Shown here: positions 49,774 to 58,258 of the stretch, in pieces | How positions within the stretch are numbered: the stretch's first letter is position 1 | Layout of the letters: each line of letters begins with the position of its first letter | NCBI RefSeq assembly: GCF_002160765.1 | Contig: NZ_NFLF01000005.1 | Span: 1 to 64,000 of the forward strand | DNA from: Lachnoclostridium sp. An138 | Lineage (GTDB): Bacteria; Bacillota; Clostridia; Lachnospirales; Lachnospiraceae | Length of the DNA: 64,000 bases | Direction of reading: 5' to 3' | The notes under the pieces: model-generated | The model's input: the letters and a program-made list of their open reading frames with translations, nothing else | What the model was told of the DNA's origin: nothing | Databases searched by the model: none | Position numbers and translations under genes: made by a program

Positions 49774-50898
49774 TCATTTTTCTCCGGCCGCTCTTTCTTT
49801 CAGTTCGTTCCTTACCTGCATCAGAATCCGGCCCAGATGGTTCTCGCCCTGCCCGGTCCTCTGATCCACGCCCCAGAAGACATCATGCCAGGTGTTTCCC
49901 TCCACCAGCCTGCGGTCCCCTGTGGCAAGCAGCCGCGCGGCAAGCTCCTCATTCTGCGTGAACTTGGCCCGGACAATCTCCAGCATCAGTTCTGTCTTGA
50001 TTTCTTCCCAGTCACCACGGAGCTTTACCTGGCGTCCCAGCCTTTTGGCCCTGTTCGCCGGAAGCTCACAGAAGCCTTCCCTCTCCGGGCGGTCCAGACA
50101 TTTCTGCGCCTGGAAGGCGGCTTCCGCATTCTGATAAACCAGTCCTTCATATTCCACAGGAGTAGCGTAAAAATTACTCAGGAAATCATAAGCGCCGCGA
50201 AAGCTTGTGATATCTGCGTTCCTGTTCAGCCTTCCTTCTCTTAGCAGGATTTCCCACACAAGTGGATGCAGCTGTTCCGCCACCCTCTCATCACCGGCCC
50301 TCAGAAGGCTGCGGACTCTCGTAGAGCTGATATTTTCTATTCCTTCCGGTTCCGCGAGAAGCACAAACGCATCTGCGTGCTGCTTCAGAAACGGCTGCTT
50401 CTCTATCACGCTCTCCGGCGAGGTTCCCTCTCTTCTGGTTACCAGAAGCCTGAATCTCTGGAGAAATTCTTCTTTTCTGTGCCAGCGCGGGATGACTGCC
50501 AGCTTATCTCCTCCCGCTACAAAGTAGAGCTCAGCCTCCGGATACTTTTCCTGAATTGTTTCCATAGTCTCGAAGGTTTTCGCGCTCGGGTCCCGGCCAT
50601 ACTCACAGGTATCCACAGCCAGTCTGCTGTCCTCTTTACACATGGCGGCGAGCATTTCCAGGCGCATATCCTCCGGCAGCACCTCCTTTTCCTGCCTCTG
50701 CCGCCGCATCTTCCTTTCAACGTAAGCATGGTTTGAGGGAACGAAAATCCCCTTTTCCGCGCCGAGGGCATCCACAGCGGCCCTCATCAGCCTCAGATGG
50801 GCCAGCGTCGGAGGATTGAAGGAACCTCCCATCACCACGACCCGTCTGCTTCCCTGCTTCGGCTCCGCAAATGGCATCTTCTTATTCGGCTCATTCAT
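49774..50898 (-). CDS. NadD-like-NADAR fusion
   Basis: A 374-residue two-domain protein. Residues about 20-215: NadD-like adenylyltransferase (VVMGGSFNPPTLAHLRLM with the TxxH-type motif, VAGGDKLAVIPRW, ISSTRVRSLL). Residues about 223-370: NADAR (GAYDFLSNFYATPVEY, NAEAAFQAQKC, VEGNTWHDVFWG). A close paralogue of the C-terminal two thirds of the protein at 44697 but without the ADP-ribosylglycohydrolase. Start 50898 has GAGGTGA 9 nt upstream; an ATG at 50928 is an alternative. It would clear ADP-ribose from nucleobases and feed NAD synthesis. Confidence 0.85.
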   Translation of the reverse strand: MNEPNKKMPFAEPKQGSRRVVVMGGSFNPPTLAHLRLMRAAVDALGAEKGIFVPSNHAYVERKMRRQRQEKEVLPEDMRLEMLAAMCKEDSRLAVDTCEYGRDPSAKTFETMETIQEKYPEAELYFVAGGDKLAVIPRWHRKEEFLQRFRLLVTRREGTSPESVIEKQPFLKQHADAFVLLAEPEGIENISSTRVRSLLRAGDERVAEQLHPLVWEILLREGRLNRNADITSFRGAYDFLSNFYATPVEYEGLVYQNAEAAFQAQKCLDRPEREGFCELPANRAKRLGRQVKLRGDWEEIKTELMLEIVRAKFTQNEELAARLLATGDRRLVEGNTWHDVFWGVDQRTGQGENHLGRILMQVRNELKERAAGEK

Positions 50899-50932
50899 TC
50901 TTACTTTCACCTCTTTTTCATTTCTCATTTTC

Positions 50933-51682
50933 CTATACTGCCGCCTGCCGCCAGCGCTCTGCCTTGGCGGCGTCCCGGGGAATATCCTCTGTGCCGAAGG
51001 CGCAGTATTCTCCCAGCAGATTCATCTGCTCGTAAAATTCCGCCGGGCTTAAGCTGCTCCGGTAAGCATTCAGAATCCCGTCCCTGTCTTTTTCTGCCGG
51101 CGCAATCCTCTGATCCGCCGCCCGGTCAAACCAGTACAGCGCCGCCAGATCATTCTTTTCCACTCCCGCACCCGCATTGTAGAGGACTCCCAGATAATTC
51201 TGAGACATACCGTCTCCGCCAAACTCTGCGGCAGCGCGGAACAGCTTCGCCGCATCCGCGTATTCTTCTCTCTTGAAATGCCAGGCCGCAACAGAAAATA
51301 TCTGTTTATTTGCCGTTATTCTGACATCCTTTTCCGGCCAGACATAAAAGGAAAAATGAGCCATTGCCTCAAAAAGCTCTCTGGCAGAGCCGGCCGCCGT
51401 TTTTTGCTGCAGAAACTCCACCGTGCAGCGGCGGCAGAGCTTTTCCGCCTCTTCGTCTCCCTCTCTGGCTGCCTGCTCAAACCAGTAAGCCGCTTCCAGA
51501 AAATTCTGTCCGGTCCCCCTTCCCTGGGCAAACAATACTCCCAGATTGTACTGAGCCGTAAAATCAGGACACATCCGGATAATCTCCACATATGTGGAAA
51601 AGGCCCTGTCTGCTTTCCCCTCTGCGAGAAAAACCTCCGCGTTTTCAAGCATTCTGTCAATCATCTCCTGTGACTTTTTCAT
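50933..51682 (-). CDS. Sel1-repeat protein
   Basis: A 249-residue helical repeat protein. At least two clear Sel1 units are visible (AQYNLGVLFAQGRGTGQNFL then EAAYWFEQAA; SQNYLGVLYNAGAGVEKNDL then AALYWFDRAA), with further TPR-like helices before and after. Such solenoids mediate protein-protein contacts. No signal peptide. Start 51682 has GAGGAGA upstream; GTG 51691 is a less likely alternative. It lies between the NadD-NADAR and phosphoesterase genes and may hold the complex together. Confidence 0.78.
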   Translation of the reverse strand: MKKSQEMIDRMLENAEVFLAEGKADRAFSTYVEIIRMCPDFTAQYNLGVLFAQGRGTGQNFLEAAYWFEQAAREGDEEAEKLCRRCTVEFLQQKTAAGSARELFEAMAHFSFYVWPEKDVRITANKQIFSVAAWHFKREEYADAAKLFRAAAEFGGDGMSQNYLGVLYNAGAGVEKNDLAALYWFDRAADQRIAPAEKDRDGILNAYRSSLSPAEFYEQMNLLGEYCAFGTEDIPRDAAKAERWRQAAV

Positions 51683-51858
51683 CTTTTTCACTCTCCTCTC
51701 TGCTTCAGCAAGCCTTCAAAAATCTGTTCAACGTATTCCCGGACTTTCATCCTGCTGAAAGCATATCATGTTCAAAAACCTGCAGACTTTTTCCTTCCGT
51801 TTTACCGTTCAAAACTGCATTTTTGTCAGCGGAAAAGCATACCTGCCTTCAGGCTTCC

Positions 51859-53322
51859 TCACGAAAAACAGTAATATCCCCTGGGATAGCGGCGGCCTGT
51901 ATGCACAGAACGGGCGCAGATCTCCAGACCTCCGGCCGCGGCCTGCCCGGCTCCAGGCCAGTCTTCCTTCGCTGCCGTTCTTTTCCTTTCCGCCGGTCTG
52001 TTAAGCCGCAGTTCCCAGAAGACGCCGCTGGCCCATTCTCCCGGGAGCAGTACATCGTCATAAGCAGAATCTCCTGCGGCGGCGCGCGGCCTTCCCGTTC
52101 CCATCTCAGTGGGCCGTACGCTTCCGGCATTCAGGTACAGACGCCTGGCTTCCGGTTCGTATTCCACGCAGCCCTCTGGAACATTTGGAGAAAAATGTGT
52201 GTGTCCACTGATAAAAATGACTCGTTCCTGTCCATCCACAATCCTCTGCAGCTCCCGGTCCCGGTTCAGATAGGGCGTACCGCCCGGCTTCCGCTGTGGA
52301 TTGTGCGCCAGAAGCGGCGCGTGGCAGAGAATCACTCTCCAGCCCCTGCCGCGCTCTGCTTCTTCTTTTTGCAGGCATTCCTCCAGAAAACGGAGCTGTC
52401 TTTCCTCCGGAAACAGAAACTTACGCCAGTGGCCCGCCGCATTCAGGCCGATGATTTCCGCCGGGCCCAGCCTGACGGAATAGGCGCCGCTTTCATCCTG
52501 CCGCCATTCAATCCCCTGCCGCGCCGCCCGCTGCTCAAGCCAGGCCTGAAAGGCCGTATAGTCCGTCTCCTGCGAAATACAGGGAAGCGGCTTCTGCGGC
52601 ATATCATGGTTTCCGTTTACCGCAAAAACCGGAAGGCTTCCGGGAAGCTCCTCCAGACATTGCTGAAGCAGCCGGTACTGGCCGGGCAGACCGTCATTCA
52701 CCAGATCTCCCGCCAGCAGCAGTCCGTCCACCTCTGCCGCCCACCCGAGAGCTCTGCGGATTCTGCCTGTATCCTTCGTCAGATGCAGATCGCTCATGAC
52801 GCAGAGGCGAAGCCCTCCTTCCCGGCTGTTCAGCAGACCGGGAGGTGCAGGCTGGGGATCGGAAGACACGGGCTGGAGCCTGGAAAAAGCATCCTGCGGA
52901 TCGGGGAACGCAGACTGGAGTCTGAAATAAGCCGCCTGCGACCCGCTCCATCCTTCCGGAAGCGGGAAGAGGGCTTCTTCCCAGCGCTGAAGGTCCGGGC
53001 AGACAGCCCGGACCAGAATATGCGTCGCTTCCGGAGGGACGGCGCGTCTTCCGCGGAAGCGGAAGACGCCGTCTCCGGAAGGAGCGACAGGTATGTACGC
53101 AAAAGCGGACCAGTCCGCCAGGGCTTTCCCGGCGGCGGCCCACCAGAGGGCCGCCGCCAGAAAGCCCTTCGCGCGGACGCGGTAAACACCGTCTGCGAAG
53201 CCGGGGGTGTCGAGTGTAAATGTGAGATTCAGCATAGGCACTCCTTCCTCAGAACCGTTTTCCAGCTCCTGCAGAGCGGCACGAAAACGGCTGATATCGT
53301 TATTCCTGTTTTCCCGGGGCAT
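51859..53322 (-). CDS. Calcineurin-like metallophosphoesterase
   Basis: A 487-residue two-metal phosphoesterase. The N-terminal 170 residues are a beta-rich domain with a Pro/Gln-rich linker containing LQPVSSDPQP-like units. The catalytic domain has all ligand motifs: SDLHLTKD (about 176), GDLVNDG (about 205), GNHD (about 236), HAPLLAH and GHTHFSP. Substrates of the family range from nucleotides to protein phosphates; the cyclic phosphate or 5' end of RNA is possible here (inference). ATG 53322 follows the Hsp70-like stop by 3 nt with GGGAGG upstream; ATG 53235, preceded by GAGGAAGGAG, is a credible shorter start. No signal peptide. Confidence 0.8.
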   Translation of the reverse strand: MPRENRNNDISRFRAALQELENGSEEGVPMLNLTFTLDTPGFADGVYRVRAKGFLAAALWWAAAGKALADWSAFAYIPVAPSGDGVFRFRGRRAVPPEATHILVRAVCPDLQRWEEALFPLPEGWSGSQAAYFRLQSAFPDPQDAFSRLQPVSSDPQPAPPGLLNSREGGLRLCVMSDLHLTKDTGRIRRALGWAAEVDGLLLAGDLVNDGLPGQYRLLQQCLEELPGSLPVFAVNGNHDMPQKPLPCISQETDYTAFQAWLEQRAARQGIEWRQDESGAYSVRLGPAEIIGLNAAGHWRKFLFPEERQLRFLEECLQKEEAERGRGWRVILCHAPLLAHNPQRKPGGTPYLNRDRELQRIVDGQERVIFISGHTHFSPNVPEGCVEYEPEARRLYLNAGSVRPTEMGTGRPRAAAGDSAYDDVLLPGEWASGVFWELRLNRPAERKRTAAKEDWPGAGQAAAGGLEICARSVHTGRRYPRGYYCFS

Positions 53323-53325
53323 CTC

Positions 53326-55113
53326 TCAGCCGCCTCCCGACAGAATCTTCAGAATTCTCATGGTCGCGTACGCCACATGTCCCCAGTTTACTTTATTCAT
53401 CGCATCCTCCACCTTATCCAGAATCCCTGGCTCCTTCACGACGGCGGCCTTTGTCATTTCTGAAGCACCTGAGTCCTCAGAATTATCCTTGTTTTTAGAT
53501 GTAATATTTACGCTCATCAGCTCACAGCCTGCAGGGATTTCCAAAGTCTGCATAACCTCATTGGGAAACGCCGCCGCGCCAAGCTTTTGAATTCTTCCCG
53601 GCAGCTTCACTGACTGAATTTTATCGCACAGAATAAACGCTCCATTTTCGATATAGGTGCAGCTTTGCGGCAGTTCCACGCTCTCCAGAGCAGAACAGCC
53701 GAGAAAGGCTCCCATTTCTATCCGTTCAATTCCTTCCGGAAGGATCAGCCGTTTCAATTCTGTGCGGTATGCAAAGGCCTCTGCTCCTATGGCTGTCACC
53801 GGCTGTCCCTGATACTTTGCCGGAATCACAACGGTCTCTGCCTTTCCTGTATATTTTATGACGGTATATCCCTTTCCTGCCTCCCCGAAAACAAACTCTG
53901 CGTCTAAATCCGGCAATTCCACAGTCAGCGGCAGATATGCCAGCCCCAGCGCCACCGTCTCCTGAGGCCGGGATATGGAAATCACTCTCCCCGCATCCGC
54001 CGCTATCTGCGGAAGCAGCGTTTCACAGATCTTCGGCTTCTGCCCGCTCAGAATCTCTTTTGCAAAATACCACTGGCTGTGGCCGCCGGTCAGAACCACC
54101 AGCTCTACCTCTGACGGACTGATTCCCGATTCCTGAATGCAGCCGCGTACCAGCTGCGGCAGGCCTTTCAGATATTCCCCTGCCCATCGTTCAAACACTG
54201 CACGGTTCAGGCCGTAATCCCCCACATCGAGACCCAGCATCATCAGGCTGGAATCCAGATCCGCAAACCCATCCACCTCATCTCCCCGCAGCAGCGCCGG
54301 TGACACCAGATTTTCCTTCCATGCCTTGAACTTTTCATTTCCAAAATTTTTCAATATCAGAGACGCTTCCTCCGGCAGGCGGTTCTGCACAAAGCTGCGC
54401 AGAAGGTCATCTGTTTCCTGTCCCCCAAACAGCACATCGCCTTTTCTTGGCCAGGTACACAGAATCTCATTTTCTGATTTTTCTCCCGGCGTATACCGGC
54501 ACAGCACCAGATCTGTAGTACCTGCCCCCATATCTATCAATAAAATCGTACAGGTCTGTCCCGGTTCCAGATATCCCTGATTCTGCAGATACGTCTCACA
54601 CTGCAGAGTTGCCGCGTGAACAGCAGCCTGGGCCTCATCCATACCTTCCACATTGGGAAAGCCTGCTTTCTCTGCCGCCTGTATCATAAATTTTTTTGTC
54701 TCTTCGCTCCATTTCACCGGATAGCTGATGAGCGTCCTCTCCTGATCATCCGGTTCCCCCAGATGGCCTCCTTCACTTTGTTCCCTATAACAGCGGCCCA
54801 GATACCCCAGGAACTCTTCCGTCAGCGCGCGGGCTTCTTCCTGTTCTTTCTGAATATTACTTTCCAGCTTTACCTTAAACCCCTGATGCGTCCTGGCTTT
54901 TTTTCTCGATATCAGCGCATCATATCCATAATAGGTATTGTCTCCAACTCTCTGAATTACCGTGGGCACCGCCGGGTACATCCCGTTAAATATCACAGAA
55001 CAGGTGTCAAGCTTTGCGCTGCCTCCTGCCGGCTTCCCACCCTCATACCGCTTCACCCGGATCACCGAAGTGCTGGTTCCGAAATCTACACCTATGATTC
55101 TCTGTGCTGCCAT
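53326..55113 (-). CDS. Hsp70-like ATPase with leucine-rich-repeat C-terminus
   Basis: A 595-residue protein. ATPase half (1-392) with IIGVDFGTSTSVIRVKRY, LLIDMGAGTTDLVLCRY and VVLTGGHSQWYFAKE, paralogous to the proteins at 18336 and 20901. The C-terminus is distinct: about 400-530 form BspA/LRR_5-type repeats (YRTELKRLILPEGIERIEMG, then AFLGCSALESVELPQ and CDKIQSVKLPGRI), followed by a polar tail ending in a short amphipathic helix (HVAYATMRILKIL). No peptide-binding domain. Start 55113 has GAGGAGGG upstream; the longer frame is an artefact. Second gene of the RNA-repair operon. Confidence 0.86.
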   Translation of the reverse strand: MAAQRIIGVDFGTSTSVIRVKRYEGGKPAGGSAKLDTCSVIFNGMYPAVPTVIQRVGDNTYYGYDALISRKKARTHQGFKVKLESNIQKEQEEARALTEEFLGYLGRCYREQSEGGHLGEPDDQERTLISYPVKWSEETKKFMIQAAEKAGFPNVEGMDEAQAAVHAATLQCETYLQNQGYLEPGQTCTILLIDMGAGTTDLVLCRYTPGEKSENEILCTWPRKGDVLFGGQETDDLLRSFVQNRLPEEASLILKNFGNEKFKAWKENLVSPALLRGDEVDGFADLDSSLMMLGLDVGDYGLNRAVFERWAGEYLKGLPQLVRGCIQESGISPSEVELVVLTGGHSQWYFAKEILSGQKPKICETLLPQIAADAGRVISISRPQETVALGLAYLPLTVELPDLDAEFVFGEAGKGYTVIKYTGKAETVVIPAKYQGQPVTAIGAEAFAYRTELKRLILPEGIERIEMGAFLGCSALESVELPQSCTYIENGAFILCDKIQSVKLPGRIQKLGAAAFPNEVMQTLEIPAGCELMSVNITSKNKDNSEDSGASEMTKAAVVKEPGILDKVEDAMNKVNWGHVAYATMRILKILSGGG

Positions 55114-55118
55114 CCTGT

Positions 55119-55724
55119 CTATCCCTCCTCTGTCTCCAGACTTCTGCAGTTTCCCTGTTCGACTACGCGCCCATTCTGATACCAGGCCGGAAACAGAATT
55201 TCCACATGATCTCCCAGATAAAGCTGCTTTCCTTCCCATTCCGTATAGGCATTTGCTGTGAGCTCATCCAGCACGGCCTCGCCCGGCGCGTCCTGCGTGA
55301 TCCCCGCCGCTTCAGCGGCTCTAAGAAGCAGTTCCGTCCATCTGCGGTACTCCTCTTCTGTGCCTGATTCCCGCAGCGGCTCCAGAACTTTCCGGCTGAT
55401 CTCTTCCAGCGGGCTTCCCTCCCACTGATAGCGGGCGCGGTTCCACCACTCGCCGATGATCTTCTCCTTTTTCTTTGCCGTTCCTGCCTGAAGCCTCCGC
55501 AGTCCCCCATACAATCCGTTAAACACTTCCGCCCTCTCAGTCAGGGCCTGCGTCCATACCTGAAGAAACAGCTCCTCCTGTGAAAGCTGCCGCTCCTTTG
55601 AAGCCTGAGTCTTTTTGACACTTTTGTCCTTTCTGTCCCTTCTCCCTGCTCCCAGCCAGCGCCGCAGTCTCCCCAGGATTTTCTTCCACTGTCTGCAAAG
55701 CCTCTTTTTCACCTGTATTTCCAC
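55119..55724 (-). CDS. Hypothetical basic, helical protein; possible Hsp70 cofactor
   Basis: A 201-residue protein. The first 45 residues are strongly basic (RLRRWLGAGRRDRKDK). A long helical middle (50-125) leads to a small beta segment (about 160-195, YLGDHVEILFPAWYQNGRVV). The helix-then-beta plan and position next to an Hsp70-like gene recall GrpE-type exchange factors, but similarity is weak and this is only a suggestion. GTG 55724 is the long start; GTG 55712 with AGGTGGA upstream is an alternative. It ends 5 nt before the Hsp70-like gene. First gene after the conserved promoter. Confidence 0.55.
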   Translation of the reverse strand: MEIQVKKRLCRQWKKILGRLRRWLGAGRRDRKDKSVKKTQASKERQLSQEELFLQVWTQALTERAEVFNGLYGGLRRLQAGTAKKKEKIIGEWWNRARYQWEGSPLEEISRKVLEPLRESGTEEEYRRWTELLLRAAEAAGITQDAPGEAVLDELTANAYTEWEGKQLYLGDHVEILFPAWYQNGRVVEQGNCRSLETEEG

Positions 55725-55843
55725 CTCTTTCTATCTGTATTCCTGATGCTGAAATGACTTCCCTGTTTCATTATCCTTCTTTTTTATTCCTTCCGGTTCC
55801 TCCCGGCATTTTTCCTTCTTCAGACGGCATTTTCCTGATTTTC

Positions 55844-55898
55844 AGCATATCATACAGATTTTTGTCAGGCAATTAAGCCGATTCCCATAATTTATGGG
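55844..55898 (-). promoter_or_regulatory. Start-region promoter and palindrome of the RNA-repair operon
   Basis: Minus strand: CCCATA-3 nt-TATGGG (55898-55884), an 11-nt gap, TTGCCT (55872-55867), a 17-nt spacer, TATGCT (55849-55844), with the same tail as the site at 42338-42392. Predicted transcript start is about 110 nt before the first gene. The shared arrangement argues for a common regulator of both operons. Confidence 0.75.
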
Positions 55899-55914
55899 AT
55901 TTACAGGCGCTGCC

Positions 55915-55970
55915 TGCAAAAAGAAAATGCCGCATATCTGCGAAAACACTGTTTCCACAGATATACGGCA
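55915..55970 (-). terminator. Terminator of the AAA-ATPase-like gene
   Basis: Stem TGCCGTATATCTG (55970-55958) / CAGATATGCGGCA (55940-55928) with one mismatch, followed on the minus strand by TTTTCTTTTT. It lies just past the gene ending at 56033 and just upstream of the RNA-repair operon promoter. Confidence 0.7.
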
Positions 55971-56032
55971 CATCCCTTATCGGTCTGATACTGCTTTCTT
56001 TATTCCCGCAGCTTAAGCTGCGCTAACTATTT

Positions 56033-57754
56033 TCATGCCCCGTCAGCTTGCTGCGGGGTATTTGACTCACTTCCGGCCTGCCCCAGCTTGGCCATACATT
56101 CCTTCCGGTAAAAGACGACTCCGTACTTCATGATATTCTGATACCCCTCCTGCCGCAGAGCTTCCTCATATTTCTGCTCTTCTATCTGGCGCAGGGCCTC
56201 ATCGCATTTATCCTCCAAACCCTGATAGGTCCCGGACACCTTGATTTCAATAATGACTGCCTTGCCCCGGACGCTGGGATATTTCAGGATAATATCCGGT
56301 CTTCCGTTCCCCGATTCCCGGTTGGACAGGACAATATAGTTTCCGATGTTTTTCAGCATTCCCGCGAGAAAGCCGTGATAGTAGCTTTCCTGATAATCAT
56401 AAAAGCTGATGGTCTCCATCAGGTTCTCCGAGAGAATCTCCGCCATTTTTTCCGTGTCTCCGTTCAGAATGCTTTCATAGAGCGGCGACAGTTCCTTTTT
56501 GTCCGTCTTTTCTTCGAACCAGCGCAGAACCGTATTCTTATAGATGTAACGGACCTCGCTGTTTGGTATGGCCATCTCCATGTAGATGGTCTCTCCCTCC
56601 TGCTGCTTCCGGATCTTTTTCAGATAGCCGGTGAAAAACAGAAAGTTCCACAGATTGTCCTGGGTGGAGTCCATGTCTTCATAGGTGATGTCCTCATGAA
56701 TCGGCTTCGTAATCGTCTTGCCCTCTATCAGGGCTTCGATCTCCTGCTTCACGGACAGGTCGGCCTTCTCCACCAGGGTGCGGATGATGCTGTTGGAACT
56801 GGTATTGGACCAGTAGGGGCGGGCAAAGGCGTCCTTATTCGTCCGACAGGACTGTACATAATTAATGACGCTCCAGGGATTGTACACCTCTGTGCTGCCA
56901 AACTGATAGCCGTCGTACCACCTCTGTACCGTCTTCAGGTTCATTTCCAGATCATAGAATCTCAGCATTGCTTCCACCTCATCCGGCGTAAACCCGAAAT
57001 ACACCGCATAATCCTCTGCGGTGATGGGCATAATCTTGAGGTTATTCAGTCCCGTCAATATGGATTCCCGGCTGATCCGCAGGCAGCCTGTCATCACCGC
57101 GAATTCCAGATTCTCATTGGTCTTTAACGCGGATTCGAACAAAGAACGGAGCAATGCAGTCATCTGCTCATAAAATCCTGCAAAATGCGCGTTTTCCAGA
57201 GGAACGTCATATTCGTCAATCAGAATGATGGTTTTTCTGCCCGTACAAATATAAAGGCATTCGGACAGAAATTTCAGCGCATCCGCATAATCCGCGTCCG
57301 TACCTTTCAAATCCCGAATACGCTGGAAGCGCTCTCTGTCAGCGTCATTCAGCCGTCCGCTGGCCTCCACTGTTTTCCAGTGGCGCGAATATTCCTCTCT
57401 TATCGCCTTTTTCAGCATCTCAAAGGACAACTCCCAGGTCGCCTGCTTCATGGACTTCAGCGTAAGGCTGATAACCGGAAACTGCCCCATCCATTTCAGA
57501 TACTCTTCTCCGGCGGACATAATCTTTGTGCCTGCAAACAGTCTTCCGGCATTGTCCTCTTCCATCTCAAAAAAATACCGGAGCATGCTCATATTCAGCG
57601 TTTTTCCAAAACGGCGGGGCCGTGTAAAAAGATTCACTTCCCCTTTCATATCCAGAAGATCCCGGATAAACAGGGTTTTATCTACAAAGAAATAGTCTTT
57701 TGTAATCAACTCTTCAAAATTGTCCACCCATATCGGCAGCGGTTTCCATGCCAT
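56033..57754 (-). CDS. AAA-ATPase-like protein with C-terminal nuclease-like domain
   Basis: A 573-residue protein of the AAA_ATPase_like/DUF1703 type, abundant as multicopy genes in gut Firmicutes. The N-terminus starts PLPIWVDNFEELI and has YFVDKTLFIRDLL with a degenerate P-loop region RPRRFGKTLNMSML (about 44-57). Walker-B-like IILIDEYDVPL lies near 178. The C-terminal PD-(D/E)xK-like domain has RPDIILKYPS, VIIEIKVSG and an EALRQIEEQKY helix. Role unknown, possibly in defence or DNA handling. Monocistronic, with its own terminator. Confidence 0.8.
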   Translation of the reverse strand: MAWKPLPIWVDNFEELITKDYFFVDKTLFIRDLLDMKGEVNLFTRPRRFGKTLNMSMLRYFFEMEEDNAGRLFAGTKIMSAGEEYLKWMGQFPVISLTLKSMKQATWELSFEMLKKAIREEYSRHWKTVEASGRLNDADRERFQRIRDLKGTDADYADALKFLSECLYICTGRKTIILIDEYDVPLENAHFAGFYEQMTALLRSLFESALKTNENLEFAVMTGCLRISRESILTGLNNLKIMPITAEDYAVYFGFTPDEVEAMLRFYDLEMNLKTVQRWYDGYQFGSTEVYNPWSVINYVQSCRTNKDAFARPYWSNTSSNSIIRTLVEKADLSVKQEIEALIEGKTITKPIHEDITYEDMDSTQDNLWNFLFFTGYLKKIRKQQEGETIYMEMAIPNSEVRYIYKNTVLRWFEEKTDKKELSPLYESILNGDTEKMAEILSENLMETISFYDYQESYYHGFLAGMLKNIGNYIVLSNRESGNGRPDIILKYPSVRGKAVIIEIKVSGTYQGLEDKCDEALRQIEEQKYEEALRQEGYQNIMKYGVVFYRKECMAKLGQAGSESNTPQQADGA

Positions 57755-57858
57755 ACAATACGCCTCCCTTCCTGCCGTGGTTTGGTTCCATTTTACTACG
57801 TCAGGACGGGAGGCGCAATGACGCCTTTTCCGGCATATTCCGTTGTTTTTGATAAAAC

Positions 57859-57911
57859 GTTACAAGTCACACTCGGGCCAGAATCAGAGGGGTCCGAATG
57901 TGAACTGTAAC
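57859..57911. mobile_element. 53-bp palindromic element, MITE remnant
   Basis: Imperfect inverted repeat GTTACAAGTCACA...GGGCC / GGTCC...TGTGAACTGTAAC (17 of 21 positions). The ends resemble those of the MITE at 42588 (GTTAC.nTTCACA). It supplies the last codons and stop of the adjacent fragment ending at 57884, so it probably truncated that gene. Confidence 0.5.
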
Positions 57912-58258
57912 ATCTCAGGAAAATGTTCCTGAAAATTCTCCAGCGAAGCCGGAAGCCCTTCCGGCTTCTCGGCTTTGGAAATGTCTCTTGCGGAAGCCTC
58001 AGCAAACATGGCCAGCTCCATATCGCTCTTATTGTCGCGGAGATTTTCTTTCTTCAGTCCCTTCAGGTTCTTACATTCCCTTGTGGTCATACCTGACCAG
58101 GCACGGGATATTTCGTCCGTCAGTATCGCGTACTCTCTTCCTTTCTGAACACCATGCTTCTCCCATTCTTCTGTATATCCCTTTTTCAGACAGGTCTCAA
58201 GCGCCCGGTCCGCGCCTGAAAACGCACAGTTATAAAAAAGGAAGCGGGGTGCCTTCAC
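57884..58258 (-). pseudogene. Fragment of a phage-antirepressor/DinD-like gene
   Basis: A 124-codon frame. Its middle (ISRAWSGMTTRECKNLKGLK then KENLRDNKSDMELAMFAEAS) recalls the C-terminal part of BRO/DinD-type proteins linked to phage antirepression and DNA damage; this is from memory. The N-terminal domain is missing and the C-terminus ends inside the palindromic element. GTG start and a 4-nt overlap with the marR stop. Most likely a non-functional remnant. Confidence 0.5.

Noticed and set aside
51592-53463. 623-codon plus-strand frame
   Set aside because: Antisense to the phosphoesterase gene, which has every metal-ligand motif.
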